Origin: Rebecca billardiae RCC1528
Lineage: Eukaryota; Haptophyta
Length of the DNA stretch: 64,000 nucleotides
Direction: 5' to 3'
Assembly (NCBI GenBank): GCA_965240325.2
Contig: OZ251243.1
Location: 620,001-684,000 of the forward strand
The notes beneath the pieces were generated by a model. The model was not told the origin of the DNA. It was given only the letters and a program-made list of their open reading frames with translations, and did no database searches. Position 1 is the stretch's first letter. Every line of letters begins with the position of its first letter. Made by a program: the position numbers and the translations under genes. This document shows, piece after piece, positions 43,658-54,700 of this stretch.

Positions 43658-44794
43658 TCAGGAGGCGGCCACCTCTGGCGCCGTCGGCTCCGGCTGCATC
43701 GCGCCCGCATCCGCCTCGCCCTCGGCGTCGGCGGGCGCGACGAAGTCGTCCTCTGTCTGATAGAGGATGGCGAGCACGCTTTGCAAAAAGGGCAGCGACT
43801 GGTCCTCGTGCGTCTGGCACAGGATCTCGATATCCCGCAATTTGCCGAAGTAGAAGTCGCGCTCCTGCGCACAGCGGGCAGGCGGGCGCGTGCCGACCGC
43901 CAGAGGTGAGCTGGGCCGCATGCCGCGTATGGGCTGCGCCCGGCAGCGCCTCGCGCCGTGCTCACGCTCCCCAGCTCACCCGCATTCGCAGCATGCCCCT
44001 CTACGATTCCCCTTTGCGACTCCGCGCCCCGAAGCGCGCCCCCACGCGCGCCGCCGAGCGCGCGTCGCGTTGCGCGTGCCTTCTCAAGACCGTCAACTGT
44101 CAGCTTGAGGTCTGTGACCTCGAGCTGCAGGGACTGCACCTTGGAGCTGCTCTCGGCCTGGGCGGGCTTGGTGGGCGCGGCCCCGGCAGGCATACCCTTC
44201 GACGGGTGCACGTTCTCCTTCTTCGCCACCGCCGGCGCGCGTCGCTGCGCCGCGCCCAGCTGCTTGGCGGCGGCGGCGCCGCCACCATCGCCGCCCCCGC
44301 CGACCTTGACGCCGGCCTGCTTCATCCGCTCCTCCGCGTTGTACTCGGGCACGCCCGCGCCGACCTGCGTGTCATGCAGGATCTTCATCCACTGGATGAA
44401 CTCGAGGTTCATCTGGAAGTTGCGCTTGCACAGCTTCTCCACCTCGATGTGCCTGCGCGGACGGCGTGACGCGCCGCGCGCCGCGGTCAGCACGTTGCGT
44501 GGCCGCATTGCCGCGCGCCTCAGCGCACGCGCACCGGTCGAGCTTGTTCTTCACGAAAGCCGCCTGCAAGATCTTGTAGTTGTGCACGAACTCGTGCTCC
44601 TGCTTCGCGTTGAACTTCACCTTGGACAGCTGCACGGTGCCCGGGTAGATCGAGTCGATGATCTGGCAGTACACGGCGCCCGTGCACAGATCCTCGACGC
44701 GCTGGAGGCTGGGCTGGTACTTGGACTGGATCCACGCGACGATCTCCTTCCGCCCCGTGAAGTACGCCTCGTTCATCATGCCAACCGTCGCCAT
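43658..44794 (-). CDS. EB1: EB1/MAPRE microtubule plus-end tracking protein, three exons, 279 aa
   Basis: Exons: 44794-44535, 44452-44080 and 43864-43658; total 279 residues (human EB1 is 268). The N-terminal calponin-homology domain shows EIVAWIQSKYQPSL, VEDLCTGAVYCQIID, KVKFNAKQEHEFVHNYKILQ and NLEFIQWMK. A Gly/Ala/Lys-rich linker follows, then the coiled-coil EB homology domain (LKLTVDGLEK|ERDFYFGKLRDIE, LAILYQTEDDF). The C-terminus ends PEVAAS rather than the EEY-type tail that binds CAP-Gly proteins, so that interaction is probably absent. EB1 marks growing microtubule ends and concentrates at basal bodies and flagellar tips in algae. Intron 2 uses a GC donor. Confidence 0.93.
43865..44079 (-). 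other. GC-AG intron 2 of EB1
   Basis: 215 nt, phase 0. CTTGAGAAG|GCACGCGC at the donor and TGCGCAG|GAGCGC at the acceptor join DGLEK to ERDFYFGKL, the conserved EB1 junction. No suitable GT lies near the donor. Confidence 0.8.
44453..44534 (-). other. intron 1 of EB1
   Basis: 82 nt, GT-AG, phase 2, joining KNKLDR to HIEVEK within the calponin-homology domain. Confidence 0.8.
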
Positions 44795-45184
44795 GGTCTC
44801 GCGGTCGTGCCTCGCGCGCCCCGCGCACGCCCTCTGGCCGGTTAGCGGCAGGCAGGCAGCCGCGCTGCGCTGCTGTCAACTCCCGGAAGAGTTCGAACGC
44901 TGCTCGGCCCGCCGGCCCGGACTGCATTTAGAGTTTATTTGAACGCTGCACCGGACTCGACGGGTCGGGCGCTTTCTCATTCTGAACGCAGGCACCGTGA
45001 CTCGGGAGCACCGGTCACTCGGTACTCTGTCTCAGACGGTAGTCCGTAGCCGCGGGTGACCACTGTGCAGTGCGCCGGCACGTACTCCGTAGTACTAGCT
45101 GCGGCGGGCCGAGTAACTAGTGAGTCGATCGGCCTCACGACAGCTCACACTGCTACTGCTCCGAAGGAGTGTCCTTGGACTTGG

Positions 45185-47825
45185 TCAGCGGTGGTGGTAG
45201 CTGCGCTCGCGCTCTCGTTCGGGCGGACGGTCGCGTGGGTCGGCCGTTCGTGGGTCGAGGCGAGCACCCCGCGGGTCGGCTGCCGCGCGGCGTGGGTCGG
45301 CAGCGCTGCCGCCGGCTGCCATCTGGCGCGGGTCGTTGGCGGCCGGGCGACTGCGCGGGTCGGCGCTGCGCGGGTCGGCAGATCGGTTGTTGTTCGTCGT
45401 GGTTTGCTGCATCTGCATCTGCTGCTGCTGCTGCATGAGCACCTGCTGCTGCTGCAGCATCTGCGCCTGCTGCGCGAGTGCCTGCTGCTGCTGCAGCTTC
45501 TGCAGCGTTGACATCTGATCGGTCATCACCTGCTGGTACGGCTTCATCAGGTCCTCCTCGCCGTGCGCAAAGTTGCAGGTCGGGCCGAAGTTGCATCGGC
45601 CTTGCTCCTGCTCGCGCGCAGCGGCGAGTCAAAGGGCGCGGGCGCACGGGCGTGGGGCGCTCAGCGCACGGCACGGTGCGTGCCCCGACGCGGCCGGCGC
45701 GCTCCGCGCGCACCCGCCAGTTTCGACAGACTTGTGTCTTGTATCGCGTGCGGTCGAAGTGGCTGCCATCCTTCCTGACGCCGGCTCCACGCCCGCCAGC
45801 ACCGCCGCGCCCTCCGCCCATCGCGCCGCCTGGCCCGCCAGCCGCGGCGCCGCCCATCCCGCCGAGCCCGCCGCTCAGGCCCGAAGGATCCAGCATGCCT
45901 GCCGGGCCGAGCAGGGAGGGGCCCGGGCCGATGCCCGAGCCTGGGACCCCAAGCAAGCCACCGCCGCCGGCCAGGCTGCCGGAATTTCGCAGCAGCGAGG
46001 TGAGGCCGCCGCCGAGTGGGCCAGCGGGGTCCGAGTGCGCGCCCCGTCCGCAGCCGCCGAACATCCCTGATGGCATGCCGCCCCCCGCGCCTCCCATGCC
46101 GTGCGAGCCATCGCCGGGTCCGCCACCGCCTCGGCCACCGCCGCCCTGCTGCAGCGGCGCGCCCCCAGCTGGGCGTGAAGAGGGCAGAGCGCCCGGGCCC
46201 GCTCCACCGCCGCGCTCGGCTGCGCGCTGCCCACGCGGGTCCGCACGCGGGTCGGCGCGCGGGTCGGCGCGCGGGTCGGCGCGCGGGTCGGCGCGCGGGT
46301 CGGCGCGCGGGTCGCCGCCACGCGGGTCGGCTCTCCTGCCGCCATTGGAGGGCGGTGCGGCCGCCACGAGCGTCTGCTGCTCGCGCGCGGGCTCGTCGGC
46401 ACGCGCGCGCCCAGCCGCGCCGCCGTCCTCGTACGCGCTCAGCTGAGTGCCCTGCACGGCCGCGATGCCGGCCAGCTCGTCACCCGCTGCCGCCTTGCTC
46501 GCCTTCGCCAGCAGCTCCTGCCCGCCCGAGGTCAGCCTCGCGATCGCGGTGACGGGGGCGGTCTTGAAGAGGGTCGCGGGCGCGGACGCGCCGAGCAGCG
46601 CCGCCGCGCCGTGCGCCGCCTCCGCGCAGCACGCGCACACGCAGCTGCCGTCGCCCCTCTGCTTGTAGAGCAGCAGAAAAAGCTCGCGCGCGCACGACTC
46701 GCACTGCGTCGCGGTCGGGTCGGCGAGGCGCGCCTTGGCGTCGAGGCCGTGCACGCGGCTCTCCGTGCGGCGCGCGCGCTCGATGGCGGCGAGCAGCTGC
46801 TTCAGGTCGTACCGCTCGCTGCTCGAGATGCTCGCGTCGGCGGACGCGCGCAGCCGCGGCGCCACCAGATCGCGCAAAGCGCAGAACGTGGCGAGGCACG
46901 AGCGCGAGCCCGCGCGCGCGCTGAGCTGCCCGAGCGGCGAGGGCGGCGGCGGCGGCATGTCGGCGAGGACGGCGCGGTGGAGCGCGCCCAGCGGAAGCCG
47001 CTCCCACGAGACGAGCGCGAACAGCTTCGCCGAGCACAGCGCCAGCGCGTGCGGCGGGAGCACGAGCGAGTCGCCCGCCTTCTGCGTCGCGAGGAAGAGA
47101 GGGAACGCGGGAGAGTTGTTGTAGATCTGGTCAAACTTGAGGAAGCCGAGCGCGCCTGACTCGTCGCATGCGCCCTGCGCCTTCCAGAAGGCCTCGGCGG
47201 CGGGGCGGTCGGCGCCGCGCACGATGATCCAGTCGACGCTCTTCACCTTGGCCGGGTCCGCGCTGAACGGCAGCTGCGCGGCCGCGTGCGGCCGGACGCG
47301 GCGCGATCGATCGGGGAGGGAGCGCGCACGTGCGCGCGGCCGATCAAGCAGGTGGTGCGCAGGTGTGCGCGCAGGCGCGCGTGGTGCGCGCGGCGCGCAG
47401 CGCCGGCCCGCGCGCACCAGCACGGCGCATCGAATCGCCGCGTGCACCGGCACGAGCGCAGACGCCTTCTTGGCCACGTCGCAGGCGATCAGGTACGGCT
47501 TGGGCCGCGCGTCCTCGGGCAGGTGCAGGAGCGCGTCGCCGGCATCCGGGGCGAGCATACCCTTCGCTCCCCACCCGATCTCCTCCGGGGAGAGCTGGCT
47601 CGCCAGCTGGAGGAACGGCGCAGGGCAATCGCACGCGATCGGACCCGCCGTCGCGTCTGCGCCCGACTGGCTCTGGAGAAAGCCCGCGTTGAAGCAGCCG
47701 TCCGAGGGCTCGCCGCGGACGATGACAGGCACGTCTTCGAGGGCGACCGTGTCCAGCGCCTTGGACGGCTTCTCCTCCTTCACGATCCTGACGTCAGCCT
47801 CGAGCTCGTCGTCGTCGCCCGCCAT
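45185..47825 (-). CDS. CCCH zinc-finger, RADP-repeat protein, three exons, about 796 aa
   Basis: Exons: 47825-47418, 47273-45714 and 45607-45185, all phase 0. Splicing exon 2 to exon 3 creates a perfect C-x8-C-x5-C-x3-H finger (KTQVCRNWR|EQGRCNFGPTCNFAHG) of the tristetraprolin/muscleblind type, implying RNA binding. A second cysteine cluster (QCESCAREL...SCVCACCAEA) looks like a treble-clef zinc site. The low-complexity parts are a tandem RADP run (about six units), a Gly/Pro-rich stretch, a glutamine-rich coiled segment (LQKLQQQQALAQQAQMLQQQ) and more ADPR units at the C-terminus. A post-transcriptional regulator or RNA-granule component is plausible. The ATG at 47825 starts a normal-looking sequence (MAGDDDELEADV); the frame upstream looks like leader. 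The overall family is not recognised. Confidence 0.7.
45608..45713 (-). other. intron splitting the CCCH finger
   Basis: 106 nt, GT-AG, phase 0, donor CGG|GTGCGC, acceptor GAGCAG|GAGCAA. It lies between the first and second cysteines. Confidence 0.85.
46236..46330 (-). repeat. 12-bp coding tandem repeat (RADP)n
   Basis: GCGCGGGTCGGC repeats about six times nearly perfectly and encodes Arg-Ala-Asp-Pro. A diverged relative occurs near the 3' end of the same gene (45200-45380). Confidence 0.85.
47274..47417 (-). other. in-frame intron 1 of the CCCH gene
   Basis: 144 nt, GT-AG, phase 0, no stop. The residues it would encode are Arg/Ala/His-rich, unlike the flanks. Confidence 0.6.
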
Positions 47826-48832
47826 GGTGGCGGCGCGCGCAGTCTGGGGCGGTCGACGACGGTCGACGGTCGTCGATTTGCTGATGCCGCAAAATACTCG
47901 TCGCGACTGGCCGTCGGCGTGGCAGGACACCGCCTGCACCGCCGTCCTGCGCGGCTGAGCTGCTGGAGTGCGATCCACCTGCGCTGCGCGGCTCGCATGG
48001 ACCTGCCGTGCCCCGATAGAGGGCGAGGGTGCAGGTCCAGATGTCAGCTGGCAGTCTGAGCCGCTGGTAGCAGCTGTTCCAGCCTGCCACGTGCGCCCCG
48101 GGCGGTCGCGTGCGCGCTGCACCGCTTTGCCGCGGCGATCCAGCTGGCTGGCGGCGGCATGCGCGGCTGCGGCGTCCAGGGAGCGCTTCGCCCGCTGCTG
48201 CGGCGCCTCCTCATCGTCCAAGTCGTCGCCCGAAGGCGAGTCTCGGTCCGCGTGGAGGGGGGCAGCAGGGACTGGCGCGGCGGATGCAGCGGTCAGACGC
48301 CGGACGCGCCGCCGGCTCGCCCGCCCTTGGCCGCCCTTGGCCGGCTTGCGCGCACTGGCGTTCCTTGACGGTGCGGCGCGTCGAAGAGCGGCGGCTCGAT
48401 GGAGAACGAATCAGTCGGCCCTCGGCGTCGCGCCGTTGCCCGCGTTTCCCACGCCCCGATCGAAGCGGCCGTTCTGTGACTGTCTCAGTGTGACAGCGCG
48501 TGCTGAATTATAAGTAACGATTAGGAAAGTCGAACGCGCGATGCTTTCAATGCGTGCATATAGCGTAGTATAGTAGTAGCAGTAGTACTAGTACACGCAG
48601 ATGACATTGTTCTCGCGACGCGAGACGAGCGAATACAGTATATATGAGGCTCTGGCTCCGGTTGACCCCTGCCAGTCCGGTCCGACTAGAATTAGAAACC
48701 GGGCGTACCGAAAATGATCTTCGCAGCATTCCTGCGGCCGAATGAACGCCCGAAGTGTCCCACAGGGCCCCAAGTAGGGTTGCTATGGATGGCCAATAAG
48801 TGCCCAGGGTGTGAAACTCAGTTTGTGACTAC
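47826..48832. other. upstream region of the CCCH gene
   Basis: GC-rich to about 48500 (the frame is open but not convincingly coding; it may be 5' UTR), then AT-richer. No gene seen. Confidence 0.5.
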
Positions 48833-48971
48833 TTCAGACTCTATTTTTCATAGCTATTTTCCCAGTCCGGTGACATATTTCCATCAATAGCTACGGGTGC
48901 ATCCGGATCGCTCCCGGACCGTGTTCTGACCAGAGTCTGAAATGGGTAAATACATAGTAAAATAGAGTCCG

Positions 48972-48973
<2 letters not shown>
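48833..48973. mobile_element. small inverted-repeat element (MITE family M), copy 1
   Basis: Starts TTCAGACTCTATTTTTC and ends AAAATAGAGTCCGAA, so the first 15 bases match the reverse complement of the last 15 with one mismatch. 141 bp, non-coding, and directly followed by a (TA)n tract. It shares interior words with 40436-40584. Confidence 0.65.

Positions 48974-48974
<1 letters not shown>

Positions 48975-49028
<54 letters not shown>
48975..49028. repeat. (TA)n tract
   Basis: About 54 bp, abutting the right end of the MITE. Confidence 0.9.
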
Positions 49029-49030
<2 letters not shown>

Positions 49031-49250
49031 TAGAAAGGAAGTGCTTGTTATTATATTGGCCCAATGTCGCCCTGAAGTCATCATGTGATCATGGCCTGTT
49101 TTCTGGTGAACACAGCTTTAAACAATTTTAATTCGTGACAAAGCCCTGGGAGACCCAGCTCCGACCCCCTTTAATTGGGTGTGACGTACTGCTGTCCCAA
49201 GTAATACCGGAGTAGGAATACGAAGAATGGGGCCTCAAACGTTTTTTGAT

Positions 49251-49347
49251 TAGGCACGCCTCGGGAATCGAGAACGCACTTGGTTAATTTTTGCGCCAAT
49301 TAAGGCACGCCTCGGGAATCGAAGCGCATGTGGTTAATTTTTGCGCG
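49251..49347. repeat. tandem duplication, unit about 50 bp
   Basis: AGGCACGCCTCGGGAATCGA followed by CGCACTTGGTTAATTTTTGC recurs 51 bp later with small changes. Confidence 0.8.
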
Positions 49348-49439
49348 CGCCGCATAGAGATGTCGTTGCGATTCCCACAAATCTGGCGGCGATCTTAGCG
49401 GTACCCCCTTACCCAGTTCATACCGCCTATACAATACGG

Positions 49440-49980
49440 TAACGGTACGGACCTGGCGCGCCTCGCCGTGCACCCGCACGAGGCCACGCGCCCCGGCGCG
49501 CGCGCGCCCGCGGCCTCGCACCCAAACTGCGAGACGCCGGCAGCGCTCGACGCGTGCCTCGCGCAGCGCGGCTGGCGAGCACGCTGAACGGCGTGGACGA
49601 GGCGCGCAACGCGGAGCGCCGCGAGGGTCACGCCGCGCGTCGAGCCGAACCGCGCGCGGCGCGCGAGGCCGCCGCGACCGACGCGGTCGCGCGCCATCTG
49701 GGCGTCCGGCGGCAGCAGCGCGCACGACGTGCGGACTGCAGTTGCTGCACGACTACCACGCGTCGATGGCCGACGCGCGCACGCACGGCGTGATCGGTGC
49801 GTGCCGTTGCCGTGCCGCCGTGCCCGAGCGGCCGTGCGCAGCGACGACTGCATTGACTGCATCGACGCGCGCCTCGCTGGCGCCTCGGTGGGCCTTGCAG
49901 AACTGGGAGAGCCACGCTGCCGCACCTGGCTAATGGCTAAATCGCACACGCGACGCGCGAAGACGCGGCAGCTCGGATGA
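49440..49980. other. GC-rich island, possible decayed exon
   Basis: Base composition jumps to gene-like GC. A plus-strand frame reads DLARLAVHPHEATRPG...CETPAALDACLAQRGW before a stop, and another frame continues with a helical charged run (LNGVDEARNAERREGHAARRA). No family, start or splice partner is identified. Confidence 0.25.
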
Positions 49981-50144
49981 TACCGTTAGTCAGCGCTGAA
50001 CGGCCAACTCGTCTCATCGTCGTCGGGTCTGCCGGCCCTGGCAAGCTTCTCCGTCGCGTCCTAGACGCGCTGTGTTCGACCAGCCCCACCGGGAAAAGGC
50101 CGCTAGGCCCCCGCTGTTTTACTTCTACCAGATTCCATTTACTA

Positions 50145-50300
50145 TGTCACGGCGACAAACCCGTGCTCGCCAGTCCAGTGGGAATCGGTGTCACGCCCCG
50201 TTGGGTGTACCTCTCACGGCCGATGGCGGCCCCCACGTGCGCAAGGAATGCGATTCGTGCACTCCTCGGTGACCGGTGAGTGCACGAATCCAGTTGCGGC
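50145..50300. repeat. dispersed repeat R, copy 2
   Basis: Shares ordered blocks with 18540-18675; see that entry. The rest of 50300-51176 shows no gene. Confidence 0.45.
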
Positions 50301-51176
50301 GCTCGTCCGCCTCGTCGTTGTCGCACACGAGGTACACCCAACACCATGGGTCGGATCCCAGAACTCTCCGCGCGCTCGCGCCTGCGCGGCACTGGCAGGC
50401 TTGTTCTCATCATCTTGGCCAACACTGCAGCCTGAAAGATGCGCGAGGACGCGTGTGCACGCCTTTCCGCGCGACAAGGATGCGCGTGGCACGCATCTTG
50501 TCGTCATCTACGCCGAGGAGGCCTGAACACCCGGCCCACCAACCTGCCGTGACCACGTTCAAATGCAGGCGGCAAGCTGCATGCGAGCGCACGCAACGGA
50601 AACATCTCACGCTCGACAAGGAAGTGGCGGCGGAGCGAGTAGAGCTGGTATCGTTTGCAGTCCATCTGTCGTTCAACAATCCTGGTTCACCAACTGACAC
50701 GGGCGCGACGCAGCCAAGGCAGAGTGCTTGCAGCTTGCAGCGCGCCCGCAACTGCGGTTTGGGCGCCGCGGCGCGGCGATCGTCTCACTGCCGTGCCCTG
50801 CGAGTGACCTCTGTGTCATGGCGAAGCACCATGGCAAGGCTTAGCAGCAAACCTTGGCATCATCTTTCAGTACAGCTCAGCGCCCTAGCACGAACATGCG
50901 CCAACGACGTGCCGTCACTACTCCGCAATCGCGCCGGTACCCACCAGTGCCAGCGGGCAAGCCCGCCATTGTACGCGTTTCGGCGAATGTCGCCTTTGGG
51001 CTCTCGTAGAAATAAAACAGGCCTCATCTAGCTAGGCATCCATTGAGAATTTGAGGTCCTCCTGTGGCAGTTTTCACGCGAGCAGTGACTTCATGAAGGA
51101 GCTCACAGTGCCCGTCTCTGACTCTGGCAGGGGTCAACCGAAGCCAGAGCCATAAACGACTGCTCTGCTATAGATC

Positions 51177-51509
51177 TGTCAAAGGGCGAAGAGAGCGACA
51201 GGGCCGTGAGGCCCGAGAGCGTGACGCCGAGGGGGGCGAGGATGCCCCGAGGGACGGAGGTTCGACTGATGCAATGCGAAGCGGTATGAACTGACGGGCC
51301 AGTCGCTAGGTGCGCACCCGACAGTCCTGGGACCGTGGGAAAGGCTCAGATAGCCATCAACGGGTAAGTCGTGAAATGAGCCAGGAGGGAACGCGAAGGA
51401 TGCCGAGACTGATAATGAACGTCGGCAATCGATGTAGTATGCCGTGACGGTTGGTGATCCGGGTGCGTGTGGGCTGGAGAGCGAGTCCGGGTAACATCGG
51501 ATCTTGACA
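51177..51509 (-). repeat. 3' LTR of the copia element
   Basis: 333 bp, bounded by TGTCAAAGG and ATCTTGACA on the plus strand. Roughly 80-85 percent identical to the other LTR by eye, with several small indels. Confidence 0.88.
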
Positions 51510-51775
51510 CCCCCACCCAATCGCAGCGGTGGTCGTACGAAACCTGGTCGACCCGAAGGGACTGGGTGTAGACGTGTGACCGTCGTGTGATTGTAGATGA
51601 TGCGATGTAGCCGTATGGGATGCATGCGTCGGAGCGGTTGTCCGAGTAGACGATGTAGAAGTCGGGCGAGTCGGTGCCGGCAGCGTCTCCGTTCAGAAGA
51701 GACAGCGTGGGGTCAATGTGCGTCCGACGAGCGGCGACCGATGTAGCACTGGGACTTCGTGTGTGCGGCGAGGCC
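51510..51775 (-). other. untranslated region between gag-pol stop and 3' LTR
   Basis: 266 bp without a frame of note. It ends in the polypurine tract next to the LTR. Confidence 0.6.
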
Positions 51776-54700
51776 TTACATGCCCAGGATCTGAGCACGA
51801 AGTTTGAGGAAGGCGGCCGGGCCGAGCGGCTTGGTCATGATGTCGGCCGGGTTCTCGGTGCCGGGGATCAAGAAGAGCTTGAAGGTGCCGGCGCGGGTGT
51901 GCTGACGGTTCCAGTGGTACTGGACGTCGATGTGCTTGGTGCGGTTGTGGTACTTCTCGTTGTCCGTGAGGTCCACCACCGCCTTGTTGTCCTCGAAGAG
52001 CTTGGTCGGCGCGAGCTGCGGGTAGCCGAGGTCGGTGAGCAGCTTGCGCATGAAGATGATCTCCTTGCCGGCGGAGGTGACGGCCATGTACTCAGCCTCG
52101 GTCGAGCTCAGAGCCGTCGTGCGCTGCTTCTCGCGGCGGCCGCTCACCGTCGAGCCAAAGAGGTGCATCACGTAGCCGGTGACAGACTTGCGCTCGTCGT
52201 GGAGGTCGTTGGCGTAGTCGGCGTCCACGTACGCGATGAGCGCGACGTCCGAGCCCGAGCGGAAGAAGAGGCCGAGGTTCGGCGTGCCGGCGAGGTAGCG
52301 GATGATGCGCTTGGCAGCCTCGAGGTGTTTCTTGCCCGGCTTGGACATGAAGTGGGTGAGCGTGCCGACGGCGTAGGCGATGTCCGGGCGGAACTGCGTG
52401 ATGTGGATGAGCGAGCCGACCACGGAGCGGAAGAACGTCGTCGTCTCCGCGTCGAGCGCGTCCGACTCGGAGCACGGGCCGAGCTTGAGGCCCTCGGTCA
52501 TCGGCGTGTCGGACGTGTTGCAGTTCATGAAGCCCGTCTTCTCGAGGAGCTCGAGGATGTTCTTGGTGACGGTCACCATGATGCCGTCCTTGGAGCGCGT
52601 GAGCGTGGCCGACAGGTAGCCGTCGATGTCGGCCGTGATGGTCATCTTGTACGAGGATGTGATCTTCGAGATGAAGTTGTCGCAGGCGGTCGGGTCGTCG
52701 CTGTCATCGAGGATGAGCATGTCGTCCACGTAGATGCACACGGCGATGATGCCCGACTGCGTGTTGAGGACATAGAGGCACGGGTCGGCCTGGCTCTGCG
52801 CGAACCCGTACTCCTTCATCCAGTCGTCGATCATGAGACGCCAGTTGCGGCCGGACTGCTTGAGACCGTAGAGGCTCTTGAGGAGGCGCAGCACGACGTC
52901 ACCCTTCGCCTTCGGCTTGTACCCGAGCGGCAGCTCGAGGTAGATCTCGTAGTCGATCGGCGCGTTGAGGTACGCCGTCGTGAAGTCGCCGTGGAAGAGG
53001 CGGCGCTGCTTGGCCGCGGCGATGGCGATGATCATCTTGAGGGTCTCGTAGCGAACGACCGAGGAGAACGTCTCGTCGTAGTCGATGCCCTCGATCTGCG
53101 TGAAGCCCTTGCCCACGACGCGGGCCTTGAACCGCTTGATGTTGCCCTTCTTGTCGCGCTTGATGTTGAACACGGGCGCCGCCTTCAGCGTGCGCATCCC
53201 CGGCTTGCGCGGCACCTCCACCCACGTGTTGTTGGCCAGGATGGAGGCGTACTCGGCGTCGAGAGCGGCGGCGAACTGCGTCGCATGCGGGCCGTTGAGT
53301 GCTTGCACCGCCGTCGGCGTGTCCGAGAGTCCGATGGAGAGCAGGAGCGCGTAGATGCGCGGCAGCGTTGAGTAAGTTGGCGACGCGACCGAGTTGGCGT
53401 GCGCGCGCGCGCGCGTGCGAGATGAGGGCGGGTCGTCGTCGTTGAGCGCGTTGCCGACATCGAGGGAGTCCTCGGCGCCGGCGGCGTCGTCGTCAGCGTC
53501 TCCGACGTAGGCGTGCGGTGCGTCCCCCACCCGCTCAGCGTGTCCGAATGAGCCGGCGCCATCGCGGCGCCGCACGGCGCCGTGGGAACTTCCCCCATTA
53601 CCCACATCGGCAGCATGGAGGTCGAGCGGCGGCGGCGTCGGCGGCAGCTGCGGCGCGGCGGCGAGCGGGTCGCGCGCGATGTGAGCCGCGTCGGGGTGGT
53701 CGACGTAGAGCGTGTCCTCGTCGAAGCGCACGTGGTGCGAGATGATGAACATGTCCGGGACGATCTGGCCGTCGCCGGGCACGCGCACGATGATCGCCTT
53801 CGTGTAGCGCGTGCGGTTCTTGGGCGGGACGTTCACCATGTGGCCGTCGTCGCCGTGGCCGACGTAGACGCCCATGACGGCGCGCGGGTCGAGCTTCTTG
53901 AAGTGCGTGTTCGGCGGCACGACGTAGGCGACGCAGCCGAAGACACGCAGCTGAGCGAGATCTGGCGGGAAGCCGCGCAGGAGCTCGAACGGCGTCTTGT
54001 TGAACGCCACCGGCGTGGCGATGCGGCGGATGATGTACGCGGCGTGGCGCAGCGCGTCCTTGGCGTAGGCGTCGATGCGCAGCTTGGAGTGGAACAGGAT
54101 CGAGCGCGCCGCGTTGAAGAGCGTCTGGATGAAGCGCTCGGCGATCGGGTTGTGCTGCGGCGTGTCGGGCGGCGTGACCTGGTTGGGGGCGATGCCGTGC
54201 GCGCGGCAGATGCCCTCCCAGTCGGTCGAGTTGAGCTCGGGGGCGCCGTCGACGCGGAAGCGGCTGACGGTGTGGCCGTAGACCGACATGTCGTCGATGA
54301 AGCGTCGCATCGCCTCCGGTGCGTCCGAGCGGCGGTCGAGGAAGTAGATGAAGCCGGCCCGGGTGTAGTCGTCGACAAACACGATCACGTAGAACTTGGC
54401 AAAGTCGTCCGGGTTCACGATGAACTTGCCGTCGACGTAGCCGGCGACGTCGACATGGACGAGCACGAACGCCTGCTCCGAGCGGGGCGACGTGGACGTG
54501 AACGAGTTGCGCTTCATCTTGGCGAGCGCGCACGAGCAGTCCGACTTGAGGTTGCGCGCGCCGAGATGCTTGGATGCGGCGAGCGTGCGGTTGACGGCAG
54601 CGGCGTGAGCGTGACCGAGCCGGAGGTGAGCGACGCGCGAGAGCTCGTCGGCGTCCTTGAACTCGACGCAGCACTCGTCGCAGAACGTGTCGTCGTCCGG

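Noticed and set aside
47826-48221. 132-codon N-terminal extension of the CCCH protein
   Set aside because: Basic, low-information residues before a well-placed ATG at 47825; more likely 5' UTR.
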